Below, piece by piece: positions 9,231 through 18,216 of a stretch of 56,073 bases of DNA. The notes below the pieces were generated by a model that was not told where the DNA came from, made no database searches, and worked only from the letters and a program-made list of their open reading frames with translations. Position 1 is the first letter of the stretch; each line of letters starts with the position of its first letter. Where the stretch lies: contig VGPU01000010.1 in NCBI GenBank assembly GCA_016882525.1, positions 1 through 56,073 on the forward strand, read 5' to 3'. Origin of the DNA: Cyanobacteria bacterium M_surface_10_m2_119 (GTDB lineage Bacteria; Cyanobacteriota; Cyanobacteriia; PCC-6307; Cyanobiaceae). Position numbers and translations under genes: made by a program.

Positions 9231-9908
9231 TCAGACGCTGGCGGTGGCCAGCCCCAGGGGCTGCAGGTCGGCCCATTGCAGCAGCGCCGGCCACCGGCGG
9301 ACGCGCTCGAACACCTGCCGGTGCCCATCGCTGTTCAGGTGAATGCCGTCGTCCAGGAGCCAGTGCGGCCAGCTGGGATCGGCCAGCAGGCTCTCCAGCA
9401 GGGGCAGGAAGGGCACATCGGCCTGCATGCAGGCCTCCTCCAGCAGCGCCTCATAGCGGCGCACCGTCTCCAGGCCATACCAGAGCACGTCGGCGAAGGG
9501 CATCGCTTCCTCCATCACCGGGGTGAGCCCCAGCACCAGCACGGGGGCGATGGTGCTGGCCTCGGCCAGCCACTGCTGCAGCCCGAACAGGAACCCCTCG
9601 GGATCCAGCTGGGGGCGGCCATCGGCCCGGCCCACCCGGGCGCTGTCGTTGAGTCCCACGGCCAGCAGGATGCCGTGGGGCTGCTGGCGGCGCAGCTCAC
9701 CGCGGCACTCCACCTCCCGGCGCCAGCGGGCCGCCACCCGCTCCAGCCCGTCGCCCCGCACCCCGAGGGGGTAGAGCACGGGGCCTCCGGGCAGTTCCAT
9801 CCAGTGGCGCCGCAGCCGCTCACACCAGCCCCCCTCCAGGGGATCGCCCCAGCCGTACACGCCGCTGTCACCGAGCACGATCAGCTTGCGGGGCACGGGA
9901 AGGGGCAT
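9231..9908 (-). CDS. SGNH/GDSL-type hydrolase
   Basis: The 225-residue protein has the GDSL block I as VLGDSGVYGWG at the N-terminus, block III GLND (about residue 75) and block V DDGIHLN (about residue 200), giving the Ser, Asn and Asp/His expected of an SGNH esterase or lipase. No signal peptide is evident, so it is probably cytoplasmic. The substrate is unknown. The ATG at 9908 (MPLPVPRKLIVLGDS) is chosen because longer starts would run into the divergent mnmH gene, whose start is 25 bases away. Confidence 0.85.
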   Translation of the reverse strand: MPLPVPRKLIVLGDSGVYGWGDPLEGGWCERLRRHWMELPGGPVLYPLGVRGDGLERVAARWRREVECRGELRRQQPHGILLAVGLNDSARVGRADGRPQLDPEGFLFGLQQWLAEASTIAPVLVLGLTPVMEEAMPFADVLWYGLETVRRYEALLEEACMQADVPFLPLLESLLADPSWPHWLLDDGIHLNSDGHRQVFERVRRWPALLQWADLQPLGLATASV

Positions 9909-9933
9909 GGGCGCGGCCAGGCACGATTGGTGC

Positions 9934-11028
9934 ATGGATTGTCCTGCTCCCCAGCCGCGCCTGCCGGTGCCGGCCTTTCTGGCGGGTCGCGGTGCGCTCA
10001 TCGACGTGCGCACCCCGTCGGAATTCGCCCAGGGGCACATCCCCGGCGCCGTCAATCTCCCCCTGTTCGACGATGACGGCCGGGCGGCGGTGGGCACGCT
10101 CTACAAACAGCAGGGCCGGCAGGCGGCGGTGCTGGAGGGTCTGGCCCTGGTGGGGCCGCGCCTGCAGCGGATGGCGGCCCGGCTGCTTGAGCTGGCGGCG
10201 CCGGCTCCCGACCAGCCCCTGCGCCTCCTCTGCTGGCGGGGGGGGATGCGCAGTGGCAGCGTGGCCTGGCTGGCCTCCCAGCTCGACCTGCCCGTGCAGG
10301 TGCTCGAGGGTGGCTACAAGGCCTACCGGCGCTGGGCCCTGGAGCTCTTTGAGCAGCCCTGGCCCCTGCAGCTGCTCGGGGGCCGCACCGGCACCGGCAA
10401 GACGGAGCTGCTGCTGGCGCTCGCGTGCCGCGGCGTGGCGGTGGTGGACCTCGAGGGCCTGGCCCACCACCGCGGCAGCAGCTTCGGGGCCCTCGGGCTC
10501 CCTCCCCAGCCGAGCAGCGAGCACTACGAGAACCGCCTGGCCCTCGCCCTGCACGGCCTGCGCCAGGCGCCGCAGATCTGGCTGGAAGCCGAGAGTGCCC
10601 AGGTGGGCCGCTGCCGCATCCCCGCTGGTCTCTGGCGCCAGATGCAGGCCGCCCCGGTGCTGGAGGTGCAGCGACCCCTGGAGCAGCGGGTGGAGCACCT
10701 GGTGCGCATCTATGGCGTGCAGGATCCCGCTGCCCTGGCCGAGGCCACCAGCCGGATCGCCCGGCGGCTGGGGCCCCAGCGCACCGCCCTGGCCCTGGAG
10801 GCGATCGCCGAGTGCGACTGGGCCACGGCCTGCCGCCAGATGCTCGACTACTACGATCGCTGCTACGACCACGACCTCAGCGGCCACTTCTGTCAGCCGG
10901 TGGAGCTGGGGGCGCTCAACCCAGAGGCCGCCGCCGAGCTGCTGCTCAGCCGCGGTCTGGTGTGCCCACACCGGGGGAGCCTGGACGGGGGGCACCGGCC
11001 AGCAGACGCCGCCGCAGGCGATCGCTGA
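9934..11028 (+). CDS. mnmH: tRNA 2-selenouridine synthase (rhodanese plus P-loop)
   Basis: The 364-residue product matches MnmH/SelU/YbbB. It has an N-terminal rhodanese domain (IDVRTPSEFAQGHIPGAVN, about residues 20-40) with the active-site loop CWRGGMRSG (about residue 95), and a C-terminal P-loop GGRTGTGKTELL (about 150) followed by LEGLAHHRGSSFG. MnmH replaces sulfur by selenium at C2 of the tRNA wobble uridine using selenophosphate, through a geranylated intermediate. The selD partner is not in the window. The ATG at 9934 is preferred over 9886. The gene's last 83 bases overlap phnE on the opposite strand. Confidence 0.94.
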   Translation: MDCPAPQPRLPVPAFLAGRGALIDVRTPSEFAQGHIPGAVNLPLFDDDGRAAVGTLYKQQGRQAAVLEGLALVGPRLQRMAARLLELAAPAPDQPLRLLCWRGGMRSGSVAWLASQLDLPVQVLEGGYKAYRRWALELFEQPWPLQLLGGRTGTGKTELLLALACRGVAVVDLEGLAHHRGSSFGALGLPPQPSSEHYENRLALALHGLRQAPQIWLEAESAQVGRCRIPAGLWRQMQAAPVLEVQRPLEQRVEHLVRIYGVQDPAALAEATSRIARRLGPQRTALALEAIAECDWATACRQMLDYYDRCYDHDLSGHFCQPVELGALNPEAAAELLLSRGLVCPHRGSLDGGHRPADAAAGDR

Positions 11029-12565
11029 GGTCTTCCCCCACCAGGGTGAGCAGGGCGTAGGCCAGCAGCAGGGCCAGCAGTTCATCGAAGGCGAAGGCAC
11101 TGAGGGCCTCCAGCAACTGGCTGCCCAGGCCCGTGGCGCCCACCAGACCCACCACCACCGATTCCCGCAGGATCACGTCGGCCCGGTAGGCGCCGTAGGC
11201 CAGGTAGGGCCGGGCCAGGCCGCTGAAGCGGCCGTAGAGCAGGGCCAGGCGCGGGCCACTGCCGGCCCCGAGCAGGGCCTGTTCGGCCCCGTCTCCCACG
11301 TGCTCACTGGTCTCGAGCAGCAGCCTGCCCAGCACCCCCAGGTTGTGCAGACCCAGGGCCAGCGCGCCGGTGATGATCCCCGGCTGGAGCAGGAACAGCA
11401 GCAGCAGGGCGATCAGGGGCGGCGGCCACAGGCGGCCCAGGGCCCAGAGGGCCTGCAGGGCCCAGCGGCCCCCTGGCCAGGGCTGCACCAGCAGCAGGAG
11501 CAGGGGAGCCAGGCCCACCGCCAGAGCGGCGGCCAGCAGGGTCATCACCACCGTGTTGCCCACGAGCGCTCCCCAGGGCAGGGCCGCCACCGCCCCCCAG
11601 TTGGCCGCTGGCATCGGCGGCAGGGGCTGCCAGCGCAGCAGGCTGGCCGGATCCACCCCGAGGCCCCAGGCCACGGCCCCCAGCAGGGGGAGAAGGGCGG
11701 CACCGGCCCACAGCAGTTCGCGGCCGCTGCCGCCCACCCGGGTCTGCCCCAGGGCCAGCCGGCCCGGCATGGCCCAGCGCTGGCGCAGCCGACCCAGCAG
11801 CATCTCCAGCAGCAGCATGGTGATCAGCAGGGCCCACAGGCCGGTCCAGAGCTCCCGGAAGGCCAGCGATTGCAGGGTGAGCTTGAGTTCCGTGCCCAGT
11901 CCCCCCAGGCCGAACACCCCGAGCAGGGTGGCGCTGCGCAGGGCGCACTCCAGGCGGTAGCCGCTGTAGCTGATCAGCTGGGGCAGCAGGGGCGGCCCGA
12001 GGGCGGTGAGCAGGGCCGGACCGGCAGGGGCTCCGGCACAGCGCAGCGCTTCGAGGCTGCGGGTGGGCAGGGCATCGAGCAGGTCGCTGATCACCCGGGC
12101 CACCAGGGCGCCGAAGGGGAGGATGATCGCCACCACCGCCACGGCCGGCTGCAGGCCCACCAGCTGGAGCAGGAGCAGGCCCCAGAGCAGCTCGTGGATC
12201 GAGCGGGGCAGGGCCAGCAGCCGGCGGATCCAACCGGCCAGGGCCGTACTGCCCGTCACCGTCTGCCACACCACCCGCGAGCTGGCCACTCCCAGCACCA
12301 CCCCGAGCACCACGCTGCCGGCCCAGCCCAGCAGGGCGATGCCCATGGTCACCCCCAGGCCGCTGAGCACCGAGCGCAGCACCAGGGGATCCAGGGAGGG
12401 CTGGAGGCCGGCGCTGGCGAACTGCCCCACCAGCTCCCATCCCCCGCCATGACTGATGCCGGGCAGCACGAGCAGCAGCGGCAGCAGCACCAGCGCGGGC
12501 AGCAGCACCCAGAGGGGCGCCGCCACCTGCGGACCGTTCGCTGCCGCAGCCTGAGCGGGGCTCAC
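10946..12565 (-). CDS. phnE: phosphonate/phosphite ABC transporter permease, duplicated
   Basis: The 539-residue protein holds two tandem permease halves with about 12 membrane helices. The first has an EAA-type loop at SLEALRCAGAPAGPALL (about residue 200), the second near GDGAEQALLGAGSGP (about 430), each followed by a conserved-type ESVVVGLVGATGLG or ATLLGVFGLGGLG stretch. Double-length PhnE occurs in other picocyanobacteria. It would form the membrane channel for the PhnD/PhnC system. Its start overlaps the phnC stop by four bases, so the two are translationally coupled. The 3' end overlaps mnmH by 83 bases. Confidence 0.86.
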   Translation of the reverse strand: MSPAQAAAANGPQVAAPLWVLLPALVLLPLLLVLPGISHGGGWELVGQFASAGLQPSLDPLVLRSVLSGLGVTMGIALLGWAGSVVLGVVLGVASSRVVWQTVTGSTALAGWIRRLLALPRSIHELLWGLLLLQLVGLQPAVAVVAIILPFGALVARVISDLLDALPTRSLEALRCAGAPAGPALLTALGPPLLPQLISYSGYRLECALRSATLLGVFGLGGLGTELKLTLQSLAFRELWTGLWALLITMLLLEMLLGRLRQRWAMPGRLALGQTRVGGSGRELLWAGAALLPLLGAVAWGLGVDPASLLRWQPLPPMPAANWGAVAALPWGALVGNTVVMTLLAAALAVGLAPLLLLLVQPWPGGRWALQALWALGRLWPPPLIALLLLFLLQPGIITGALALGLHNLGVLGRLLLETSEHVGDGAEQALLGAGSGPRLALLYGRFSGLARPYLAYGAYRADVILRESVVVGLVGATGLGSQLLEALSAFAFDELLALLLAYALLTLVGEDLSDRLRRRLLAGAPRPGSPGVGTPDRG

Positions 12566-13275
12566 GGGGCGCCGTCCTCGGCATAGAGAGCCTGCAGCTG
12601 GGCGGTGGTGAGGCTGCTGGCGGGCTGGTCGAAGACGATGTACCCCCTGCGCAGCCCCACCACCCGGTCGAAACCGCCCACCAGCTCCGGCCGGTGCAGG
12701 CTCAGCAGCAGGGCCCGGGGGGCGCTGCCCGCCGCCAGCAGCAGGGCGAGGAGTTCCTCGGCCAGGCGGGGGTCGAGGCTGGCGAGGGGTTCATCGGCCA
12801 GCAACAGCAGCGGCTCCTGGCGCAGCAGCCTGGCCAGGGCCACCCGCTGTCGCTGGCCCCCGGAAAGGGCCGAGACGGGCTGGCCGAGGAGGGCGGGATC
12901 CAGGTCGAGACGTTGAAGGAGGGTGGCGCAGGCCTGGGTCTCCACCGGCATCACCAGGTTGAGAAGGGCCCGTGGCCAGCCCCACCGCGCCAGCCGGGCG
13001 GCGTTGAGGTTCTGCTGCACGCTCAGTTCCTCGATCAGGCGGAGGTCCTGCCAGAGGGTGCCGATGCGCGCTTGCTGGCGCCTGCGGGCTCTGGCGCTGC
13101 GGGCCCGGGGTTCCCCCTGCCAGTGCACCGTGCCGCCATCCGGCAGCAGCAGTCCGTTGGCGACGGCCAGCAGGGTGCTCTTGCCGGCGCCACTGGGGCC
13201 CAGCAGGGCCACCCGCTCCCCCGCTTGGATGCGCAGGCTCACCTCGGCAAGCCGGGGCTCCCGGCGCCCGCGCAC
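12562..13275 (-). CDS. phnC: phosphonate/phosphite ABC transporter ATPase
   Basis: The ATPase has Walker A GPSGAGKSTLL, signature LSGGQRQRVALA, Walker B LLLLADEPLASLD and the H-loop LHRP, as in PhnC. The GTG at 13275 gives 237 residues, but the domain's first strand (LLSLEGITVRG) lies just upstream in the same open frame, and no in-frame ATG, GTG or TTG precedes it. A CTG at 13299 would restore the usual N-terminus. So either the first strand is dispensable or a rare start is used. It sits between phnD with two small ORFs and phnE in one minus-strand operon. Confidence 0.87.
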   Translation of the reverse strand: MRGRREPRLAEVSLRIQAGERVALLGPSGAGKSTLLAVANGLLLPDGGTVHWQGEPRARSARARRRQQARIGTLWQDLRLIEELSVQQNLNAARLARWGWPRALLNLVMPVETQACATLLQRLDLDPALLGQPVSALSGGQRQRVALARLLRQEPLLLLADEPLASLDPRLAEELLALLLAAGSAPRALLLSLHRPELVGGFDRVVGLRRGYIVFDQPASSLTTAQLQALYAEDGAP

Positions 13276-13408
13276 GGTGATGCCCTCCAGACTGAGCAGG
13301 TCGGCGGTGGTCAGGTCGCTGGTGTGGTGATCGATCAGGATGCCGGCCGGCTCACCCCATCGTCCATCTTCCCTGCTGCCGGCCTGCTCATGCCTGCTGC
13401 CGGAGACC

Positions 13409-13495
13409 TCAGGCCTGGGTGAGCCGGAACACGATCAGCGCCAGGATCAGGGCCACCAGGCTCACCTCGATCAGATCCGGTCCCCGGGGATTCAT
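13409..13495 (-). CDS. possible 28-residue single-helix membrane protein
   Basis: A 28-codon frame starts at ATG 13495 and encodes a short polar N-terminus (MNPRGPDLIEV) followed by one hydrophobic helix (SLVALILALIVFRL). It lies in the phn operon between the next small membrane ORF and phnC, seven bases after the former's stop. Its composition resembles small photosystem or cytochrome subunits, but I cannot match it to one. It is too short for certainty. Confidence 0.35.
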   Translation of the reverse strand: MNPRGPDLIEVSLVALILALIVFRLTQA

Positions 13496-13502
13496 GCGGG
13501 GT

Positions 13503-13727
13503 TCAGGAGCGGCGCCGCTCAAGGCTGGCGGCGGAGGGGAGCGCCAGCGCCAGCGCCAGCAGGGGCACCTCCAGCAGAAGCTGGCCATTGCCGAAGGCGA
13601 TGAAGGCCAGGTCCAGCAGGGCGACACCCCGCAGAAAGAGTGACCAGGCCTCATCGCCCTCGCGGCTGGCGCGGCCCCAGAGCACCAGGCCGGCGAGCAG
13701 CAGCACCAGATCGATCAACCAGACCAC
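13503..13727 (-). CDS. small membrane protein in the phn operon
   Basis: The 74-residue product has two clear hydrophobic helices (MVWLIDLVLLLAGLVLW and LLEVPLLALALALP) joined by RASREGDEAWSLFLRGVALLDLAFIAFG. It starts 60 bases after the phnD stop, on the same strand, and precedes phnC. No family is recognised. Its place inside an uptake operon suggests a membrane accessory, but chance insertion cannot be excluded. Confidence 0.55.
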   Translation of the reverse strand: MVWLIDLVLLLAGLVLWGRASREGDEAWSLFLRGVALLDLAFIAFGNGQLLLEVPLLALALALPSAASLERRRS

Positions 13728-13787
13728 GCGGTCTCCCGGGCTGGATACCGATTCTGGCCTGCCTGGCGCCGGCGCGCTGCCCAGGCC

Positions 13788-14729
13788 TCAGCGGATCTTG
13801 CCGATCTGCCGGCCCACCTGTTCGATTTTTTTGTATTCACCGGCCTTCACCGTGGTGAATTGCTGGGCTCCGAACAGGGAGAGGATCTGCTTCTGCTCGG
13901 GATCACTCGGCCGCCAGCTGAGAATGGCGCCGCGCAGCTTGGCGGTGAATCCCTTGCCGAAGCGCTCGTCGAGGTTGGGCTGTCCCAGCCAGAGGTAGTC
14001 GGGGTAGCTGGGGGTGCGCCAGATCTGCATCACCTTGCTGCGGTTGGCCTTGCCGCTGCGCAGGTTGCTCTTCCACACCTGCTCGTTCACCGCACCCGCG
14101 TCGTAGGTGCCGCTCTGCACCAGGGCAATGGTGGCGTCGTGGCTGCCGCTGAAGCCGGGGGCACCGCCGGCGAAGTCGCTCAGCTTCACACCGGCCTGGC
14201 TGAGGAAGTACTGGGGCATCAACCGGCCGGAGGTGGAGCTCTCCGATCCGAAGGTGAACCGCTTGCCCTTCAGCACACTGAGGCCTTTCTGGTTCTGGAT
14301 CGGCTTGATGCCGCTGCGGGTGTTGGCGATGAACACGCTGTAGAACTGGGCATCAATGTCGCGCTGGGCGATCATCTGAGCGCCGGGTTTCTGCAGGCTG
14401 GCCTGCACGCCGGTGAGACCGCCAAACCACACCAGATCGAGACTGCCGGTGCGGAAGGCTGCCACCGCAGCGGCGTAGTCGGTCACCGGCACGTAGGTGA
14501 CGGTCACCCCGAGCTGCTGGCTGAGCTCCGCCGCCACCAGGCCATAGAGGCGGTTGAGTTTTTCGGGGTTCTGGTCGGGGATGGCGCCGATGCGCAGCAC
14601 CGGTCGCGATTTGGTCTGCTGGGCTTCTGCCGCCGGCAGCAGCTGGGGAGGGAGAGGAGCGACGACCGCCGGCAGCAGGGCAAGGCACAGGCCTGCCAGC
14701 GCGGCGGTCCAACGTTCTCGGGTGCGCAT
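13788..14729 (-). CDS. phnD: phosphonate/phosphite-binding periplasmic protein
   Basis: The 313-residue protein has a signal peptide (MRTRERW, hydrophobic core, cleavage probably after AEAQQ, about residue 35) and a PhnD-type binding fold: RIGAIPDQNPEKL, then DLVWFGGLTGVQA (about 105), GSESSTSGRLMPQ and SGSHDATIALVQSGTYDAGAVN. Relatives in picocyanobacteria bind phosphite or methylphosphonate in the periplasm and deliver it to PhnE; the ligand here is inferred only. The ATG at 14729 is chosen because it directly begins the signal peptide. It is first in the minus-strand phn operon. Confidence 0.91.
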   Translation of the reverse strand: MRTRERWTAALAGLCLALLPAVVAPLPPQLLPAAEAQQTKSRPVLRIGAIPDQNPEKLNRLYGLVAAELSQQLGVTVTYVPVTDYAAAVAAFRTGSLDLVWFGGLTGVQASLQKPGAQMIAQRDIDAQFYSVFIANTRSGIKPIQNQKGLSVLKGKRFTFGSESSTSGRLMPQYFLSQAGVKLSDFAGGAPGFSGSHDATIALVQSGTYDAGAVNEQVWKSNLRSGKANRSKVMQIWRTPSYPDYLWLGQPNLDERFGKGFTAKLRGAILSWRPSDPEQKQILSLFGAQQFTTVKAGEYKKIEQVGRQIGKIR

Positions 14730-14819
14730 CAGCGTGTCCGCCCAGGACAAGGGCGGGGTGAAACGGGCCCGCCCATGCTGCTTCACGTGGCTGCCGGCTG
14801 CCGCCGGTTCACCCTGGGG

Positions 14820-16055
14820 CTAGAGGCTCCCCAGGAAGCGCTGCAGCCGCTCCAGACCGTCGCTGATCGTCGCCGGGGCAGCGGCGCAGGAGAGACGGAT
14901 GCAGCGGTCGTCGCCGAAGGCCACCCCGGGCACCACCGCCAGCCCCACGGCATCCAGCAGGCGGTTGCAGAGGGTCATGGAATCGAGGCCGTAGCTGCTC
15001 ACGTCGGGGAAGGCGTAGAAGGCACCCTCGGGCGGCAGCAGCTGCAGGCCGGGGATGGCCCGCAGTCCCTCGCTCAGCAGGGTGCGGCGCTCGTTGAACT
15101 GGGCGGCCATGGCCTGCACGCAGTCCCGCGGACCGCTCACCGCCGCCAGCGCGCCGTACTGGGCAAAGCTGCAGACGTTGCTGGTCGTCTGGCTCTGGAG
15201 GGCGCTGGCGGCAGCGATCACCGCGGGCGCCCCCGCCAGCCAGCCGATCCGCCAGCCCGTCATCGCCCACCCCTTGGCGCAGCCATTCACCACGAACACC
15301 CGATCGGCCAGATCCGGTGCCACGGCAGCGAAGCTGTGGTGGCTGTGCCCCGGGGCCAGCAGGAATTCGTAGATCTCGTCGCAGACCACCGCCACCTGCG
15401 GATGGCGGCGCAGCACGGCCGCAATCGCCTCCAGCTCCTGGCGGCTCAGCACCATGCCGGTGGGGTTGGAGGGGCTGTTGAGCACCAGCAGCTTGCTGGC
15501 GGGGGTGATCGCCGCCTCCAGTTGCTCGGGTTGCAGTCGGAAGCCCTGGGCGGCTTCGGTCGGCAGCACCGTCACCGAGGCGCCCGCCAGGCGGGCGATC
15601 TCCGGGTAGCTGAGCCAGTAGGGGGCGGGCAGCAGCACCTCATCCCCCTGGCCCAGCAGCACCTGGAACAGGTTGTAGAGCGCCTGCTTGCCGCCGTTGG
15701 TCACCAGCACCTGTTCGGCCCGGGTCGGTACGCCGTTTTCAGTGCTGAGCTTGGCGGCGATCGCCTCGCGCAGGGCCGGCTCACCGGCGGCGGGGCCGTA
15801 GCGGGTGTGGCCGGCCTCCAAAGCAGTGGCCGCCGCCTGGCGGATGAAGGCGGGGGTGTCGAAATCAGGTTCGCCCGCGCTCAGGCTGCAGATGTCCCGG
15901 CCTTCGGCGCGCAGCTGTTTGGCCTTGGCCGCGATCGCCAGGGTGAGGGAGGGCTGGAGAGCCTGGGCCCGGGGCGAGAGGGTCAGGCCCGACGGGCCAG
16001 CGGGGCAGTCGCTGACAGGCGTCCCAGGTTCCGGCATCGGCAATGGTGCCGGCAT
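14820..16055 (-). CDS. class I aminotransferase, aspartate aminotransferase type
   Basis: The 411-residue PLP enzyme has SAGEPDFDTP near the start, NSPSNPTG (about residue 190), the CDEIYE cofactor region and the Schiff-base lysine in NGCAKGWAMTGWR (about 260), then the RLSCA substrate-binding Arg near the C-terminus. This is the subgroup I-beta pattern of AspC-like enzymes that transfer amino groups between aspartate or related amino acids and 2-oxoglutarate. The lysine is preceded by CA instead of the more usual SK/LSK. Start at 16055 gives the normal length; the phnD operon lies 90 bases downstream. Confidence 0.92.
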   Translation of the reverse strand: MPAPLPMPEPGTPVSDCPAGPSGLTLSPRAQALQPSLTLAIAAKAKQLRAEGRDICSLSAGEPDFDTPAFIRQAAATALEAGHTRYGPAAGEPALREAIAAKLSTENGVPTRAEQVLVTNGGKQALYNLFQVLLGQGDEVLLPAPYWLSYPEIARLAGASVTVLPTEAAQGFRLQPEQLEAAITPASKLLVLNSPSNPTGMVLSRQELEAIAAVLRRHPQVAVVCDEIYEFLLAPGHSHHSFAAVAPDLADRVFVVNGCAKGWAMTGWRIGWLAGAPAVIAAASALQSQTTSNVCSFAQYGALAAVSGPRDCVQAMAAQFNERRTLLSEGLRAIPGLQLLPPEGAFYAFPDVSSYGLDSMTLCNRLLDAVGLAVVPGVAFGDDRCIRLSCAAAPATISDGLERLQRFLGSL

Positions 16056-16187
16056 CGGAATGGCACGGCATGAGCGTTGGAGCCATCCTGCCGCACGCGT
16101 GCTCCCCCTCAGCGTTGGCGGCGAATCGACAGGCTCGCACCGCCCGTGGTTGATCTCCGGCGGCCTGCCCGGGGAGAGGATGCCCCC

Positions 16188-16832
16188 ATGGATGCCTCCC
16201 CTTCCTCGCTGCAGCCGCCGGTGGTCCCGGCGCCCGCCGATCTCCAGGCCTTGGCGGAGGAATGCGCGGCCTGCCAGCGCTGTTCCCTGGCCGCCGGCCG
16301 CAGCCGGGTGGTGGTGAGCCGGGGCAATCCCCGCGCCCGGCTGATGGTGATCGGCGAGGGGCCCGGCGCCCAGGAGGATGCCAGCGGCCAGCCCTTTGTG
16401 GGGCGGGCGGGCCAGTTGCTCGATCAGATGCTCGCCAGTGTGGCGATCGACTCCAACCGCGACGCCTACATCTGCAATGTGGTGAAGTGCCGCCCGCCCG
16501 ACAACCGCAAGCCCACTCCGGCGGAGATGGCGGCCTGTCGCCCCTGGCTGGACCCCCAGATCCGCCTGGTGGATCCGGCGGTGATCCTGCTCGCCGGCGC
16601 CACGGCCCTCGAGGGGGTGCTGGGCATCAGGGGGGGCATCACCCGCCTGCGGGGCCAGTGGATGGCCGGGGAGGGGGAGCTGCTGCAGGGCCGCTGGCTG
16701 ATGCCGATCCTCCATCCCTCCTATCTGCTGCGCAATCCGTCTCGGGAGCAGGGCAGCCCCAAATGGCACACCTGGCAGGACCTCAAGGCGGTGCGGGAGC
16801 GTCTTGCCGCCGTTGGAGCTTCCGCCAGTTGA
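16188..16832 (+). CDS. family 4 uracil-DNA glycosylase, 4Fe-4S
   Basis: The 214-residue protein carries the thermophile-type UDG signature: two pairs of cysteines (ECAACQRC near residue 22, then CNVVKC and AAC around 100-120) for a 4Fe-4S cluster, motif [13 protein letters not shown], and motif B HPSYLLRN. It removes uracil from DNA to start base excision repair. The ATG at 16188 matches the usual start; a longer frame from 16077 covers the divergent aminotransferase leader. Its stop lies 46 bases before the ispG start. Confidence 0.93.
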   Translation: MDASPSSLQPPVVPAPADLQALAEECAACQRCSLAAGRSRVVVSRGNPRARLMVIGEGPGAQEDASGQPFVGRAGQLLDQMLASVAIDSNRDAYICNVVKCRPPDNRKPTPAEMAACRPWLDPQIRLVDPAVILLAGATALEGVLGIRGGITRLRGQWMAGEGELLQGRWLMPILHPSYLLRNPSREQGSPKWHTWQDLKAVRERLAAVGASAS

Positions 16833-16878
16833 CGCCGCTTCTGTGACAGCCTTGCAGCCACTTCCGGCCCCCCCCGCC

Positions 16879-18129
16879 ATGACCGGCACCCTGGCCCGCT
16901 CCGACGCGGCATCCTCCGCAGCGAGTGACCTCGCCGCCTGGGCCAGCAACCCCCGTTACGCCACCACCCTGAGGCGTCGCAAGACCCGGAGCGTGCGGGT
17001 GGGGGACATCTGGATCGGCAGTGACCACCCGGTGGTGGTGCAGTCGATGATCAACGAGGACACCCTCGACATCGAGGGGGCCACCGCCGGCATCCGCCGC
17101 TTGCACGAGGCGGGCTGCGAGATCGTGCGGGTGACGGTGCCGAGCCTGGCCCATGCCAAGGCGATGGGCGAGATCCGCCAGCGGCTGATCGACACCTATC
17201 GGCCGGTGCCGCTGGTGGCCGACGTGCACCACAACGGCATGAAGATCGCCCTGGAGGTGGCCCAGCACGTCGACAAGGTGCGCATCAACCCCGGGCTGTT
17301 CGTGTTCGACAAACCCGACCCCAACCGCACGGAGTTTTCCGATGCCGAAATCGCCTCCATCGGCGCGCGCATCAGCGAGACCTTCGAGCCCCTGGTGAAG
17401 GTGCTGAAAGAGCAGGACAAGGCCCTGCGCATCGGCGTGAACCACGGCTCCCTCGCGGAGCGGATGCTGTTCCGCTACGGCGACACCCCCCTGGGGATGG
17501 TGGAGAGCGCCATGGAGTTCATCCACATCTGCGACCGCCTCGACTTCCACAACATCGTGGTGTCGATGAAGGCCTCGCGGGCTCCCGTGATGATGGCCGC
17601 CTACCGGATGATGGCCGACCGGATGGATGCCGAGGGGTTCCATTACCCCCTGCATCTGGGGGTCACCGAGGCGGGTGACGGCGACTACGGCCGGGTGAAG
17701 AGCACCGCCGGCATCGCGCCGCTCCTGGCCGAGGGGATCGGCGACACGATCCGCGTGTCGCTCACCGAGGCGCCGGAGAAGGAGATTCCGGTCTGCTACT
17801 CGATCCTGCAGGCCCTGGGCCTGCGCAAGACGATGGTGGAATACGTGGCCTGCCCCAGCTGCGGCCGCACCCTGTTCAACCTGGAGGAGGTACTGCACAA
17901 GGTGCGCAGCGCCACGGCTCACCTCACGGGCCTCGACATCGCCGTGATGGGTTGCATCGTCAACGGACCCGGTGAAATGGCCGATGCCGACTACGGCTAC
18001 GTTGGCAAGACCCCCGGCGTGATCTCCCTCTACCGGGGCCGTGAGGAGATCCGCAAGGTGCCGGAGGCCGAGGGCGTGGAGGCCCTGATCGCCCTGATCA
18101 AGGAGGACGGCCGTTGGGTGGATCCCTGA
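16879..18129 (+). CDS. ispG: 4-hydroxy-3-methylbut-2-enyl diphosphate synthase
   Basis: The 416-residue protein is IspG/GcpE of the methylerythritol phosphate isoprenoid pathway. It has the TIM-barrel start [29 protein letters not shown]-like sequence, and the 4Fe-4S cysteines in [10 protein letters not shown] (about residue 330) and [10 protein letters not shown] (about 365). It converts MEcPP to HMBPP in the cytoplasm, in cyanobacteria with ferredoxin as reductant. The ATG at 16879 is used; the frame also extends upstream over the end of the UDG gene. Chlorophyll, carotenoid and quinone side chains depend on it. Confidence 0.97.
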   Translation: MTGTLARSDAASSAASDLAAWASNPRYATTLRRRKTRSVRVGDIWIGSDHPVVVQSMINEDTLDIEGATAGIRRLHEAGCEIVRVTVPSLAHAKAMGEIRQRLIDTYRPVPLVADVHHNGMKIALEVAQHVDKVRINPGLFVFDKPDPNRTEFSDAEIASIGARISETFEPLVKVLKEQDKALRIGVNHGSLAERMLFRYGDTPLGMVESAMEFIHICDRLDFHNIVVSMKASRAPVMMAAYRMMADRMDAEGFHYPLHLGVTEAGDGDYGRVKSTAGIAPLLAEGIGDTIRVSLTEAPEKEIPVCYSILQALGLRKTMVEYVACPSCGRTLFNLEEVLHKVRSATAHLTGLDIAVMGCIVNGPGEMADADYGYVGKTPGVISLYRGREEIRKVPEAEGVEALIALIKEDGRWVDP

Positions 18130-18174
18130 CGGGAAATCCCCCCGGCCGGGGCCGTTGCGCGGGCTTGCCAGCGC

Positions 18175-18180
18175 TAGCTT
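18175..18180 (+). promoter_or_regulatory. possible -10 element TAGCTT
   Basis: A TANNNT hexamer lies 37 bases before the protease start. No -35 box at normal spacing is seen. Confidence 0.3.
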
Positions 18181-18216
18181 GAAGACAGTTTCCCAGGTCC
18201 TGCATGGGCCTCTGCC

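Noticed and set aside
9992-12586. An 864-codon plus-strand frame over mnmH and phnE
   Set aside because: Out of frame with mnmH and antisense to phnE; composition is low-complexity Gln/His/Gly.
18130-18216. A palindromic CCCCGGCCGGGG after ispG as a terminator
   Set aside because: No loop space and no T-run, so a normal intrinsic terminator is unlikely.
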